DNA from: Nitriliruptoraceae bacterium
Lineage (GTDB): Bacteria > Actinomycetota > Nitriliruptoria > Nitriliruptorales > Nitriliruptoraceae
Length of the DNA stretch: 45,521 bases
Direction: 5' to 3'
NCBI GenBank assembly: GCA_003565155.1
Contig: PXDB01000097.1
Location: 1 to 45,521 of the forward strand
The translations under genes and the position numbers were made by a program. Below, piece by piece: positions 33,716 through 42,108 of the stretch. Each line of letters begins with the position of its first letter. Position 1 is the first letter of the stretch. Below the pieces are notes generated by a model. It saw only the letters and a list, made by a program, of their open reading frames with translations. It searched no databases and had not been told where the DNA came from.

Positions 33716-34747
33716 GTGACCACCCTGCCCACCTCGACCGCGAAGGCCCCGCCCTTCGGCACCGTCCCGGCGCCGTCGATGGTCGTCGCGGAGGCGGTGC
33801 GGGGCAGCTTCGGTCCCGCCCGCACGGAGCCGATGGGCACCCTGGCTATCCACCCCTTCGCCCACGCGCTGCACTACGGCAGCGCCTGCTTCGAGGGGCT
33901 CAAGGCCCACCGCGGGGTGGACGGCACGGTCCGGCTGTTCCGTTACCAGCGGCACGTGGCCCGGATGCGGCGCACCGCGGAGCTGCTGCACCTGCCCGTC
34001 CCACCGGAGGCGCTGCTGGCGGGGATGATCCGGGACGCCGTCGCCGCCAACCTCGAGGTGGCACCCGCGAGCCCCGGCGCGCTGTACCTGCGGCCGCTGC
34101 TGCTCGGCACCGACCCCAACATCGGGGCAGCTGCGGCACCCTCCGCCGACGCCCTGCTGCTGGTGCTCGCCTCGCCGGTGGGTGACTACTTCGCCGGGGG
34201 GGACCGCGCGTTGCGGCTGAAGGTGGAGACCGACATCCCGCGGACCACACCGGCCTTCGGTGAGGCCAAGGCGGGCGCGAACTACGTCCTGGCACTCGGG
34301 GTGACCCGCCAGGCCCGGGCGGCGCACGGTGTCGACCAGGTGCTGTTCGCCCCCGATGGTGACGTCCAGGAGGCCGGTGCGGCCAACTTCCTCCTGCTGT
34401 CCGAGGACCGGCTCGTGACCCGCAACCTCGACGGGTCCTTCCTGCACGGCGTCACCCGGGACTCCGTCCTGCAGCTCGCCCGTGACGCGAGCCTCGAGGT
34501 GGAGGAGCGACCCGTCCGCCTCGAGGAGGTCCTCGCCTGGCCCGGTGAGGCGGCGCTCGCCGGCACCGCGGCGGTGCTGGCAGGGGTGGGCGAGCTGGTG
34601 CACGAGGGGCGGACCCACACGATCGGTGACGGCACCGTCGGACCGGTCACCCGGCGGCTGCGCGAGGCCCTGCTGGCGATCCAGCGCGCCGAGGCCGAGG
34701 ACCGTCACGGCTGGCTGACGCCGGTTGACGGCACCGAGCCGGCCTGA
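33716..34747 (+). CDS. ilvE: Branched-chain amino acid aminotransferase
   Basis: A 343-aa class IV PLP enzyme that interconverts Leu/Ile/Val and their keto acids. Marks are HALHYGSACFEGLKAHRGVD, LYLRPLLLGTDPNIG, the PLP lysine in FGEAKAGANYVLAL (Lys185), and EAGAANFLLLSEDRLVTR, where relatives usually have E.G..N. The C-terminal half has SFLHGVTRDSVLQLA. The start is GTG 33716 with AGGAG upstream. A CAGCGG-GGA-CCGCTG hairpin follows the stop. Confidence 0.9.
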   Translation: MTTLPTSTAKAPPFGTVPAPSMVVAEAVRGSFGPARTEPMGTLAIHPFAHALHYGSACFEGLKAHRGVDGTVRLFRYQRHVARMRRTAELLHLPVPPEALLAGMIRDAVAANLEVAPASPGALYLRPLLLGTDPNIGAAAAPSADALLLVLASPVGDYFAGGDRALRLKVETDIPRTTPAFGEAKAGANYVLALGVTRQARAAHGVDQVLFAPDGDVQEAGAANFLLLSEDRLVTRNLDGSFLHGVTRDSVLQLARDASLEVEERPVRLEEVLAWPGEAALAGTAAVLAGVGELVHEGRTHTIGDGTVGPVTRRLREALLAIQRAEAEDRHGWLTPVDGTEPA

Positions 34748-34757
34748 GTGGCTGCGT

Positions 34758-34772
34758 CAGCGGGGACCGCTG
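34758..34772. terminator. Hairpin between ilvE and the glycine-rich fusion gene
   Basis: CAGCGG-GGA-CCGCTG has 6-nt perfect arms, 11 nt after the ilvE stop. It lies between convergent genes and may serve one or both. No U tract follows. Confidence 0.35.
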
Positions 34773-34853
34773 GATGCCGGGTTCTGGACGCGGTGCGGGT
34801 GGTCCGGCGGGTGCTGAGTCTGCCGGCCGAGCTCGTTCGCGTGCGTGGACCGT

Positions 34854-36302
34854 TCAGTCACCCCAGCTGATGACCACACGGCCGTCCCCCGTTCGGACAC
34901 CGTTCTCGAAGACCGCGTTCTGGGCGCTGCCGGTGTAGCTGGAGCCGCCGCCACCTCCGCCGCAGGCACCGCCCCCGCCGCCGCCGTAGTAGCCGCCGCC
35001 GCCACCACCCCCATCCCGCGAGTTCTGTCCGGAGTTGCAACTCCCTCCCTCGCCGTCACCATCGCCGCCCTCCCCCAGGACACCGGTGTTCCCGGCCCCG
35101 CCAGCCGCGCCCCCGTCGTCCTGCGTGCCGCCCCCGCCCCCGTTCTGATGCGCGCCGGCTCCGCCGCTCAACCCGCCGCCCGCGCCACCCGCCATGACGG
35201 TGTTGGTCTGTTCGCTGGAACCCCCGCCGCCGCCGGCTACCAGCACCCGGGCAGCGAGCGAGTCCGACCCCCGCCGCACGTCCGACGCGCCACCCCCGCC
35301 GAAGCCTGCGAGCCTGTTCTGGGTGGCCGGACTGCCGCCGCCGTCGCCGCCGCCGTTGAGGCCACCGTTGAAGTGACCGGTTGGGCCACTCGGCCGTTGG
35401 CCCACGTGGACGTACAGCGTCTCGCCCGGCGTGACAGCGACCTCACCCGTGGCGTAGCCGCCGTGGCCGCCGCCAGGGCCACCTCCCTGCGCGCCCCAGG
35501 CTTCTATCGTGACGGTGTGGTGGCCCGCCGGCACCTCGAAGGTGTGGCTGCCCACCGCAGCGAACTCCTGGGTGCCCGGTGGATCGACCCAACTGCCCGT
35601 GGTCCAGGTCGCGGCCGTGGGCTCCGACGTCGCCCTGAAGGCCGCCTCTGCGGCCGTGAGCGTGACCGGCGTGAGGGCGAGCAGTGCGGCGGTGATGGCA
35701 CAGCCGGCCAGCACCCGCCGTTGGGCACCTGCAGACCGCTGCCGGACCGGTTCGTCGGTTGCGGCTGCCGCCCGGGCCGGGCGGGCCGGTGGTGGGCCCC
35801 TGCGGACGACCCGCGTGGCGGTGACCGTGGCGGCGCCGGTGATCGTCATCCAGACCAGCAGCGGAGCCCACGCACCGTCGCGTAGCCAGATGAGGGGTCG
35901 TCCCACGTAGGGCACGAGCAACCGGGCGCGTCCCTCGATGCGGTCGGCGGGGAGCGGGGTGGTATCGGCGACGCCCGTCGCGTCGCCCCGGACGACGTAG
36001 GCACCGTCGTCGAGTCGCTCGACCACGCGGTGGGTGACCTGGCGGCCCGGCCGGGTCGGATCCTCGAAGGTGACCACGGCACCCGGAGGCAGGTCCCCTT
36101 CGGCTGAGCCGATCAGCAGCACGGAGCCCGCGGGCGCTCTCGGTGCCATCGAGTCGGCGGTGACCATGACGGGGACCACGCCGGGCAGCAGCGCAGGGAC
36201 CAGCGCCCACCCGACGAGCGCCAGCTGCCCGAACAGCACCATGGCTGCGACACCGCCCAGCAGCAGGTGTCGTGGTCTTCCGCCGGTCGTCACGCCAGCC
36301 AT
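34854..36302 (-). CDS. SipW-type signal peptidase fused to a secreted glycine-rich domain
   Basis: A 482-aa protein. Residues 13-45 hold a transmembrane helix. Residues 45-140 form an S26B signal peptidase: MVTADSMAPRAPAGSVLLIG (Ser51), VTHRVVERL (His91), YVVRGDATGVAD (Asp107 and Asp113); His in place of Lys marks the ER/SipW type. A second helix covers 145-163. At 193-220 a third hydrophobic segment follows RR (RRVLAGCAITAALLALTPVT, then EAAFRATSEPTAATWTTGSW), like the signal segments of SipW substrates. Residues 253-482 are a Gly-rich domain: TFEVPAGHHTVTIEAWGAQG, then TPGETLYVHVG, ending GDGRVVISWGD. Peptidase and likely substrate are thus in one chain. Confidence 0.75.
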   Translation of the reverse strand: MAGVTTGGRPRHLLLGGVAAMVLFGQLALVGWALVPALLPGVVPVMVTADSMAPRAPAGSVLLIGSAEGDLPPGAVVTFEDPTRPGRQVTHRVVERLDDGAYVVRGDATGVADTTPLPADRIEGRARLLVPYVGRPLIWLRDGAWAPLLVWMTITGAATVTATRVVRRGPPPARPARAAAATDEPVRQRSAGAQRRVLAGCAITAALLALTPVTLTAAEAAFRATSEPTAATWTTGSWVDPPGTQEFAAVGSHTFEVPAGHHTVTIEAWGAQGGGPGGGHGGYATGEVAVTPGETLYVHVGQRPSGPTGHFNGGLNGGGDGGGSPATQNRLAGFGGGGASDVRRGSDSLAARVLVAGGGGGSSEQTNTVMAGGAGGGLSGGAGAHQNGGGGGTQDDGGAAGGAGNTGVLGEGGDGDGEGGSCNSGQNSRDGGGGGGGYYGGGGGGACGGGGGGSSYTGSAQNAVFENGVRTGDGRVVISWGD

Positions 36303-36511
36303 CCTTTGACCGTGCCGTCGCAGCCCAGGCCCGCATCACCTCGCAGCAGCTCTTCCAACCAACCGTCGGCCGTTGGGCGCCGCACTGAAGGCCGGCCGGG
36401 CGATCCCGCGTGGGCCGGATCCAGCGGCATCGGGCCCGGCCCGCCCTGAGCGCGGGGCCGCTCGGGCACCCACCGGCGGTGCGGTGGACCGGCTGTTCTG
36501 GCAGAGGGCCG

Positions 36512-37000
36512 CTACTCGGGGACGTGCAGCCGGGTCGCCTCGGCGGTCAGCTCCGTCGCCGGCCCCTCGACCACCGAGGTGATCCCACGGCGGTCGAACA
36601 GGTCGCGTACCGGCAGCCGCCAGCCGCCGTCGCCGGTCAGCTGCGACAGCTGCCGGCTGGAGAAGGCGAACACCAGCCGTCCGAGGCCCGCGTTGGCGTG
36701 CGCCACCGCGCACATCGGGCAGTGCTCCCCGGAGGTGTACACGGTGCTGCGGCGCCGCTCATCGGGATCGAGGTTGCGGTACGCCCACCGTGCGAGCTTC
36801 AGCTCCGGGTGCGCCGTGACGTCCCGGTCGGTGGTGACCGTGTTGCGCTCCTCGACCAGGGCCGCGCCGTCGCCGGAGATCAGCAGCGAACCGAACGGGT
36901 CGTCGCCCGCATCGCCGGCCTCGCGGGCCAGCTCCAACGCCCGCCGAAGGTGGGTCAGATCGCCAGGGGTCACGTCAGGTTCCGAACTCGTAGTCGACAC
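36512..37000 (-). CDS. Nucleoside/cytidine deaminase-like zinc enzyme
   Basis: A 162-aa member of the CMP/dCMP deaminase superfamily, closest in layout to guanine deaminase and TadA-like small enzymes. The zinc site is DVTAHPELKLARWA (HPE in place of the usual HAE) and VYTSGEHCPMCAVAHA (EHCPMC where relatives have EPCPMC). FGSLLISGDGAALVEERNTV precedes them. The start is GTG 37000, overlapping the SDR gene by 26 nt; GTG 36973, 1 nt after the SDR stop, is equally good and would remove nine residues. Probably co-transcribed with the SDR. The substrate base is unknown. Confidence 0.8.
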   Translation of the reverse strand: MSTTSSEPDVTPGDLTHLRRALELAREAGDAGDDPFGSLLISGDGAALVEERNTVTTDRDVTAHPELKLARWAYRNLDPDERRRSTVYTSGEHCPMCAVAHANAGLGRLVFAFSSRQLSQLTGDGGWRLPVRDLFDRRGITSVVEGPATELTAEATRLHVPE

Positions 37001-37916
37001 CGGTCAACGACACCGAAGCCTGCCACAACGCCGCTGCGAGCGCCGGGTCCTTCGCCCGGGCCGAACGTCCCGCGGGTGCGGGGTAGCCGCGGGCCTCACC
37101 GGGCCCGTCGGGCCCCCAGTAGGACGCGCCCGGAAGCGCGGGGGCGGTCGCGGCGTACAGCTGCGGGAGGACCCCCTGGCTGGCCGGCTGGGCGAAGAGC
37201 AGGTTGCCGAGACGCGACCCGATGTGGGTCACCGCACCGCTGAGCCCGCCCTGCATCGTGGGCCCCGTGGTCTGCAGCGCGGTATCGGCGTAGCCCGGAT
37301 GGGCGCCGACCGCGGTCAGCGCGGAACCCGCCGCCTCGGCGAGGCGTTGGAGCTCCAGCACGTGGAGCAGGTTCGCCAGCTTCGAGTTGCCGTAGGCGAT
37401 CCAGCGCTGGTAGCGCGTGCGCTCGAGGTTGAGGTCGTCGATGTCGAGCCGGGCGGCCCGGTGCGCCGTCGAGGACACGACCACCACCCGCGGCTCCTCG
37501 GTGGCGAGCAGCAGCGGCAGCAGCCGGCCCACCAGGGCGAAGTGGCCGAGGTGGTTGACCCCCATCTGCAGCTCGAACCCGTCCACGGTGCGCGACAGCG
37601 GCGGGGCCATGATCCCGGCGTTGGCGATGACCGTGTCGAGGCGCTCGTGCCGGCTCGCGAGATCGCTCGCGGCCGCTGCGACGCTGGCCAGGTCGCCGAG
37701 GTCGACCTGGAGGTGCTCCAAGGATGCCGCGGGCGCACGGTGGTGGATGCGGTCCATCACCGCGGCGGTGCGCTCCGTGGAGCGGTTGGCCAGCACCACG
37801 TGGGCGCCACGGGTGGCCAGCGCGACCGCGGAGGCCTCCCCGAGACCGGAGCTCGCACCGGTCACCAACACCGTGCGGCCGTGCAGGGAGGGCAGATCGT
37901 CAGCGGTCCAGGGCAC
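36975..37916 (-). CDS. Short-chain dehydrogenase, retinol-dehydrogenase-like
   Basis: A 313-aa SDR of the long atypical group. Motifs: RTVLVTGASSGLGEASAVAL, VIANAGIMAPPLSRTVDGFE, QMGVNHLGHFALVGRLLPLL, VVVSSTAHRAARLDIDDLNL and YGNSKLANLLHVLELQR with the catalytic Tyr and Lys. The C-terminal region (ALPGASYWGPDGPGEARGYP) is typical of this group, which reduces or oxidises retinol-like or lipid substrates. GTG 37916 has AGGAGG upstream. Divergent from the acyltransferase gene; the deaminase gene follows in the same operon. Confidence 0.85.
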   Translation of the reverse strand: MPWTADDLPSLHGRTVLVTGASSGLGEASAVALATRGAHVVLANRSTERTAAVMDRIHHRAPAASLEHLQVDLGDLASVAAAASDLASRHERLDTVIANAGIMAPPLSRTVDGFELQMGVNHLGHFALVGRLLPLLLATEEPRVVVVSSTAHRAARLDIDDLNLERTRYQRWIAYGNSKLANLLHVLELQRLAEAAGSALTAVGAHPGYADTALQTTGPTMQGGLSGAVTHIGSRLGNLLFAQPASQGVLPQLYAATAPALPGASYWGPDGPGEARGYPAPAGRSARAKDPALAAALWQASVSLTGVDYEFGT

Positions 37917-38015
37917 AGGGCCTCCTGCGGATCCGGGAGCGGGGTGCCACCACGGTAGCCGTCGAGGTGCGACGGCTAAGGTCCGCGCTGCAGCCACGCG
38001 AGCGACGTTGGGAGC

Positions 38016-38816
38016 ATGCACGTGCCAGTCAACCCGGTGTACGCCACCGCCGTCGGCGCCAGCCTCTCGATGTTCTCCATGTTCCGGTGGAACATCCGGA
38101 TCACCGGCGCCGAGCACGTCCCGCGGCTCGGCCCGGCGGTGCTGGCCACCAACCACGTCAGCTACCTCGACTTCATCTTCGCCGGCTACGGCGCCCGCGA
38201 GCAGGGCCGGCGGGTGCGTTTCGTCGCCAAGGCCGAGGTGTTCGACCACGCGGTGACCGGACCGCTGATGCGCGGGATGCGCCACATCCGCGTGGAGCGC
38301 GGCGGCGACACGGAGGCGACCATGCGCGAGGTCGCCGCGGCGCTCGGTGAGGGCGACGTGGTCGGCATGTTCCCCGAGGGCACGATCTCCCGGTCCTTCG
38401 TGCCCCTGGCGGGCCGTCCGGGGGCGGCACGGATGGCGATCGAGAACCGGGTGCCGCTGGTGCCGGGTGCCCTGTGGGGCAGCCACCGGATCTTCACCAA
38501 GGGGCGCAGCTTCACCCCCGCCCGCGGCACCGCCGTCAGCATCGACTTCGGCCCGCCGGTGGCCTACGAGCCGGGTGAGGATCCGCTGGCGGTGCACGAG
38601 CGGCTGATGACCGCGATCGGTGCGCTGGTGGACCGCGCGCAGCGCCGCTACCCCCAGCGGCCCGCGGGGCCCGAGGACGCCTGGTGGCAGCCCGCCCACC
38701 TCGGTGGGAGCGCACCGACACCGGAGGAGGCCGCTGCCACCGCCCGTGAGGAGGCCGAGGAGCGGCGCCGCCGGCACGGCACCGACGACCGCGGCCGCAC
38801 CGCCGACGGAACGTGA
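38016..38816 (+). CDS. plsC: 1-acylglycerol-3-phosphate O-acyltransferase (PlsC-like)
   Basis: A 266-aa membrane-associated acyltransferase of phospholipid synthesis. The HX4D motif is ATNHVSYLDFIFAG; the glycerophosphate-binding part is VVGMFPEGTISRSFVPLAGR; VPLVPGALWGSHRIF follows. The last 60 residues are polar and charged (AREEAEERRRRHG). ATG 38016 has GGGAG only 1 nt away; GTG 38022, two codons on, has the same site at 7 nt and may be the real start. It heads a run of plus-strand genes, overlapping the SpoU gene by 4 nt. Confidence 0.85.
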   Translation: MHVPVNPVYATAVGASLSMFSMFRWNIRITGAEHVPRLGPAVLATNHVSYLDFIFAGYGAREQGRRVRFVAKAEVFDHAVTGPLMRGMRHIRVERGGDTEATMREVAAALGEGDVVGMFPEGTISRSFVPLAGRPGAARMAIENRVPLVPGALWGSHRIFTKGRSFTPARGTAVSIDFGPPVAYEPGEDPLAVHERLMTAIGALVDRAQRRYPQRPAGPEDAWWQPAHLGGSAPTPEEAAATAREEAEERRRRHGTDDRGRTADGT

Positions 38817-39640
38817 CCTGCGAGGAGCTGGTCCGGATCGACGACCCGGCCGATCCCCGGCTGGGGGACTACGCGGCCCTGACCGACGCCGCGCTGCGCA
38901 AGCGGTACGAACACGACCAGGGCGTGCTGATCGCCGAGGGCCCCAACCCGGTACGCGAGCTGGTGAGCTCCCGCTACCCGGTCCGGTCCCTCCTGGTCGC
39001 CGACCGACGGCTCGACACCCTGGAGGCGCTGCTGGACGGCGTGCCCGCACCACGGCCGACGGTGTACGTCGTGGCTCAGGAGGTGCTCGAGGCGGTGGTG
39101 CGCTTCCGGCTCCACCAGGGTGTGTTGGGCTGCGGGCAGCGGCTGCCCCTGCCGACGCCGGCGGGGGTGGTGTCCGGGGCTCGTCGGGTGCTGGTCCTCG
39201 AGGGGCTGAACGACCACGAGAACCTCGGCACCCTGTTCCGCAGTGCCCGTGCCTTCGCCACCGACGCGGTGCTGCTCGGCCCCGGCTGCGCGGACCCCCT
39301 CTACCGCCGCAGCGTCCGGGTCTCCATGGGCCACGTCCTGCACGTGCCCTTCGCCCGTACCGGGCCCATCGGTCCCGCCCTCGAGGCGCTGCGGGGCGCC
39401 GGGTTCGCCGTGCTGGCGCTGACGCCGGCACCGGACGCGATCGACCTCGAGGCGGTCACCGATCTGCGCTCCGGGCGGCTCGCCCTGGTGCTCGGCGCGG
39501 AGGGGCCGGGCCTGACGTCGGCGGCCGTCGCCGGCGCGGACCGCGCCGTACGCATCGGCATCGTCGCCGAGGTCGACTCCCTCAACGTGGCTGCAGCCGG
39601 CTCGATAGCCTGCCATGCCCTACGACCGGAGGCACGGTGA
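38813..39640 (+). CDS. SpoU-family rRNA/tRNA 2'-O-methyltransferase
   Basis: A 275-aa SPOUT (trefoil-knot) methyltransferase. An N-terminal substrate-binding part (DQGVLIAEGPNPVRELVSSR) precedes the catalytic domain: VLVLEGLNDHENLGTLFRSA (motif 1, Asn and Arg), LALVLGAEGPGL (motif 2) and IGIVAEVDSLNVAAAGSIAC (motif 3). It methylates a ribose in rRNA or tRNA with SAM; the site cannot be told. The start is GTG 38813 in a GTGA overlap with plsC. Confidence 0.9.
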   Translation: MTCEELVRIDDPADPRLGDYAALTDAALRKRYEHDQGVLIAEGPNPVRELVSSRYPVRSLLVADRRLDTLEALLDGVPAPRPTVYVVAQEVLEAVVRFRLHQGVLGCGQRLPLPTPAGVVSGARRVLVLEGLNDHENLGTLFRSARAFATDAVLLGPGCADPLYRRSVRVSMGHVLHVPFARTGPIGPALEALRGAGFAVLALTPAPDAIDLEAVTDLRSGRLALVLGAEGPGLTSAAVAGADRAVRIGIVAEVDSLNVAAAGSIACHALRPEAR

Positions 39641-39975
39641 TGCCCGAAGGCGGGTTGCTCGCCATCCTGGTGCTGCTGGGCGTGCTCGCCGTGCAACTGG
39701 TCCTGGTGGTCACGGTGCAGCGGCTGCGGGACAGTGTGCGGCGTCGACGGGGCCTGCCGAGCATCCTGGAGCAGCGTGCGCACCAGCTCGAGACCCACGG
39801 CGACGAGCGGTTGGTGCCGATCGGGAACGGCCTGCCGGGGGTCATCCTGCCCGGCGGCCGCCGGGGTGTGGCGCCGCGCCGCGACCGCGGCGGAGCCGAT
39901 GGCGCTGTCGGGACCGGCGATCCCGCAGGCGCCCACGACGGGCACGGCACCGACCCGTCGGACCGGGCCGGTTGA
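39640..39975 (+). CDS. Single-pass membrane protein, unknown
   Basis: A 111-aa protein, start ATG 39640 overlapping the SpoU stop by one base. Residues 5-27 form one helix (LLAILVLLGVLAVQLVLVVT), followed by a basic segment (RLRDSVRRRRGLPS) and a flexible Gly/Asp/Arg-rich tail. The N-terminus is probably outside and the tail cytosolic. No family was recognised. It belongs to the plsC-spoU operon by position. Confidence 0.6.
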   Translation: MPEGGLLAILVLLGVLAVQLVLVVTVQRLRDSVRRRRGLPSILEQRAHQLETHGDERLVPIGNGLPGVILPGGRRGVAPRRDRGGADGAVGTGDPAGAHDGHGTDPSDRAG

Positions 39976-40040
39976 ACGCCGCGTAGCCTGGACCCTCCGG
40001 CGGGCGGGTGCCCGTGCTGCCCGTGACGCCAGGAGCTGCG

Positions 40041-40493
40041 ATGCCCACCGAGGTCGATGTCCGCTTCAACGAACTCGACCCCTACGGGCACGTGAACCAC
40101 ACCGTCTACCTCACCTACCTCGAGGTTGCCCGGGTCGAGCTGCTGGCCGCCCACGGGGTGGAGCTGACCGCGTTGGCGGCACGCACCGGTGCACAGCTCG
40201 TGGTCGTCCGCCTCGAGGTGGACTACCTCGGCGCGGCGGTTGCCGGGGACCGGCTCACCGTCACCTGTCAGGTCGTCGAGCGGCGACGCGCCACGGCCCG
40301 CTTCCGCCAGACGGTCCGCAGGGGTGACCGCGAGCTGGTGCGGGCCCGGGTCCGCGCGGCGGTGCTGGACACGGACGGCCGACCGTGCGCCATCCCCGAC
40401 GAGCTGCGGGCAGCGCTGACACCTCCGGGCGATGCGGTTGGCAGCCAGGCTGCCGGCGACGCTGTCCCCACCACCTCGGCGGTGGGCTCGTGA
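40041..40493 (+). CDS. Hotdog-fold acyl-CoA thioesterase (4HBT type)
   Basis: A 150-aa protein. It begins VDVRFNELDPYGHVNHTVYL, the Asp-x-x-Gly-His-Val-Asn signature of 4-hydroxybenzoyl-CoA/YbgC-like thioesterases, followed by LEVDYLGAAVAGDRLTVTCQ and RRATARFRQTV. Such enzymes hydrolyse short or aromatic acyl-CoA. ATG 40041 has AGGAG 6 nt upstream. The next gene starts inside the stop (GTGA). A low-complexity tail of about 20 residues follows the domain. Confidence 0.9.
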   Translation: MPTEVDVRFNELDPYGHVNHTVYLTYLEVARVELLAAHGVELTALAARTGAQLVVVRLEVDYLGAAVAGDRLTVTCQVVERRRATARFRQTVRRGDRELVRARVRAAVLDTDGRPCAIPDELRAALTPPGDAVGSQAAGDAVPTTSAVGS

Positions 40494-41986
40494 GCACCCT
40501 CACACCCCTCGACCTCGAACGGCCGGCACAGCTCGGTACCCCGCGGCGGCTGCTCGCCCTGCTCGCCGCGGCGTTGCTGGCGGTGGCCTGGTGGCAGGTG
40601 ATCGATGCGGGCGCCGAGGTGGAGCTGACGACCACCGAGCGGGCCGGGGTGCCCGTCGACCTGCTGGTGCCGACAGCGGCGGAGGGCGCACCGGGGGTGG
40701 TGGTCGCCCACGGGTTCTCCGGCTCCCGGCAGCTGATGCGCTCCACCGGGCTGGCCCTCGCGGAGGCCGGGTTCGTCGTCGCCGTGGTCGATCTGTCCGG
40801 TCACGGCGCGAACCCGACACCGCTGATCCGTGACGACGATGGCGCGCAGCTGACCGACGACGTGCTCGCCGGCGTGGACCTGCTGGTCGGCACCGATGCG
40901 GTCGACCCCGAACGGATCGGCGTCCTCGGCCACTCCATGGGCTCCGGTGCCGTGCTCCGTGCCGGGATCGCCGATCCCGGGCGCGTCGGTGCGGTCGTCG
41001 CGGTCTCACCCACCGACGCCGAGGTGACGCCGGAGTCCCCCGGAGACCTGCTGCTGCTCGCGGGCGCCCTCGAGCCGCGGTACGCGGCGGCGGGGGAGGA
41101 CCTGCTGGAACGGGCCGGGGGAACGGTCCCGGCGGGTGCGGACGCACCCCGCAGGGCCTTCGAGCTCATCGGCGGCGTCGAGCACGTCACGATCCTGTTC
41201 AGCGGGCAGATGCACGCCGCCGCAGCGGGCTTCCTCGCGGAGTCCCTGGATCTCGACGCGGAGGAGATCCCCGGCGGGCTCCCGCCCATCGGCTGGTGGG
41301 TGGTGCACCTGCTCGGGGTGCTGACGCTCTGGCGGACCGTCGTGCCGCTGCTCGCGGATCGCGGCGCGTCCGCGACCACCACCGGCCGCGGCATGGTCGG
41401 CGCCGTCCTGGGCGCCCTGGCTGCGACGGCGGTGCTCGCCGTGGTGAACGCGGCGGTCGATCTCACCGGCGTGGGCGGGATGCTGGTGGGTCCGGTCCTC
41501 GCGGTGTGGTTCCTGCTCTCGGGTGGTGTGTGGTTGTGGTTCGGGCCGCGACCGCCGGCGCCCCGCTGGCGGGACGTGGCCTGGGCCGGCGTGCTGGCGG
41601 CGGTCCTCCTCCTCGCCTTCGGGGTGTTGGGCGCCCGGGTCTGGCTCCCGGGTGTGCCATCGGGAAGCCGGCTGGCCCTGGCGGCGGCGTTCGTGCCCGC
41701 GGTGCTGCCCTGGAGCCTGGCGGTCGCCAGCACGATCCAGGGGCCACGGGGCGTGCGCGCCGCTGGCTGGTGGGTCGTGCTGGTGGTGGTCCTCACCGCG
41801 GGGCTCGCCCTGGCCGCCAACGTGCTCGAGCCGCTGCGGTTCCTGCTGCTGTTGCTGCCGCTGATCCCGGTGCTGCTGACCGTGGCCGTGGTCGCGTACC
41901 TGCCGCTGCAGCGTCCCTGGGCGGCGGCCGGCGCCACCTCGGTGCTGTTGGCGTGGCTGATGGCGGTGCTGTTCCCGCTGGTGTGA
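40490..41986 (+). CDS. Alpha/beta-hydrolase with a multi-pass membrane domain
   Basis: A 498-aa protein. A short anchor helix (residues 17-33) precedes an alpha/beta-hydrolase domain: GVVVAHGFSGSRQLMRSTGL, VVDLSGHGANPTP, and the elbow IGVLGHSMGSGAVLRAGI. The final His is in GGVEHVTILFS. From about residue 265 seven or eight helices follow (GWWVVHLLGVLTLW to LLAWLMAVLFPLV). The hydrolase part probably lies outside the membrane and may act on lipids or envelope esters. It is coupled to the thioesterase gene by GTGA. Confidence 0.8.
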   Translation: MSTLTPLDLERPAQLGTPRRLLALLAAALLAVAWWQVIDAGAEVELTTTERAGVPVDLLVPTAAEGAPGVVVAHGFSGSRQLMRSTGLALAEAGFVVAVVDLSGHGANPTPLIRDDDGAQLTDDVLAGVDLLVGTDAVDPERIGVLGHSMGSGAVLRAGIADPGRVGAVVAVSPTDAEVTPESPGDLLLLAGALEPRYAAAGEDLLERAGGTVPAGADAPRRAFELIGGVEHVTILFSGQMHAAAAGFLAESLDLDAEEIPGGLPPIGWWVVHLLGVLTLWRTVVPLLADRGASATTTGRGMVGAVLGALAATAVLAVVNAAVDLTGVGGMLVGPVLAVWFLLSGGVWLWFGPRPPAPRWRDVAWAGVLAAVLLLAFGVLGARVWLPGVPSGSRLALAAAFVPAVLPWSLAVASTIQGPRGVRAAGWWVVLVVVLTAGLALAANVLEPLRFLLLLLPLIPVLLTVAVVAYLPLQRPWAAAGATSVLLAWLMAVLFPLV

Positions 41987-42108
41987 GGCGGCCGAGGGTC
42001 GCTGGGCATCGGTCCCGCCGCGCCGGGGGGTCCTGCCGCGGCCTGCAGCTACGCTCCCGCGCCCCGAGGGTGGCGAGCACCGACGGGTCCAGCCAGGGGA
42101 GGCAGGTC

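Noticed and set aside
34858-35040. Arg-rich small reading frame within the glycine-rich region
   Set aside because: It is the out-of-frame reading of poly-Gly codons (GGC/GGT to Arg/Trp), not a gene.
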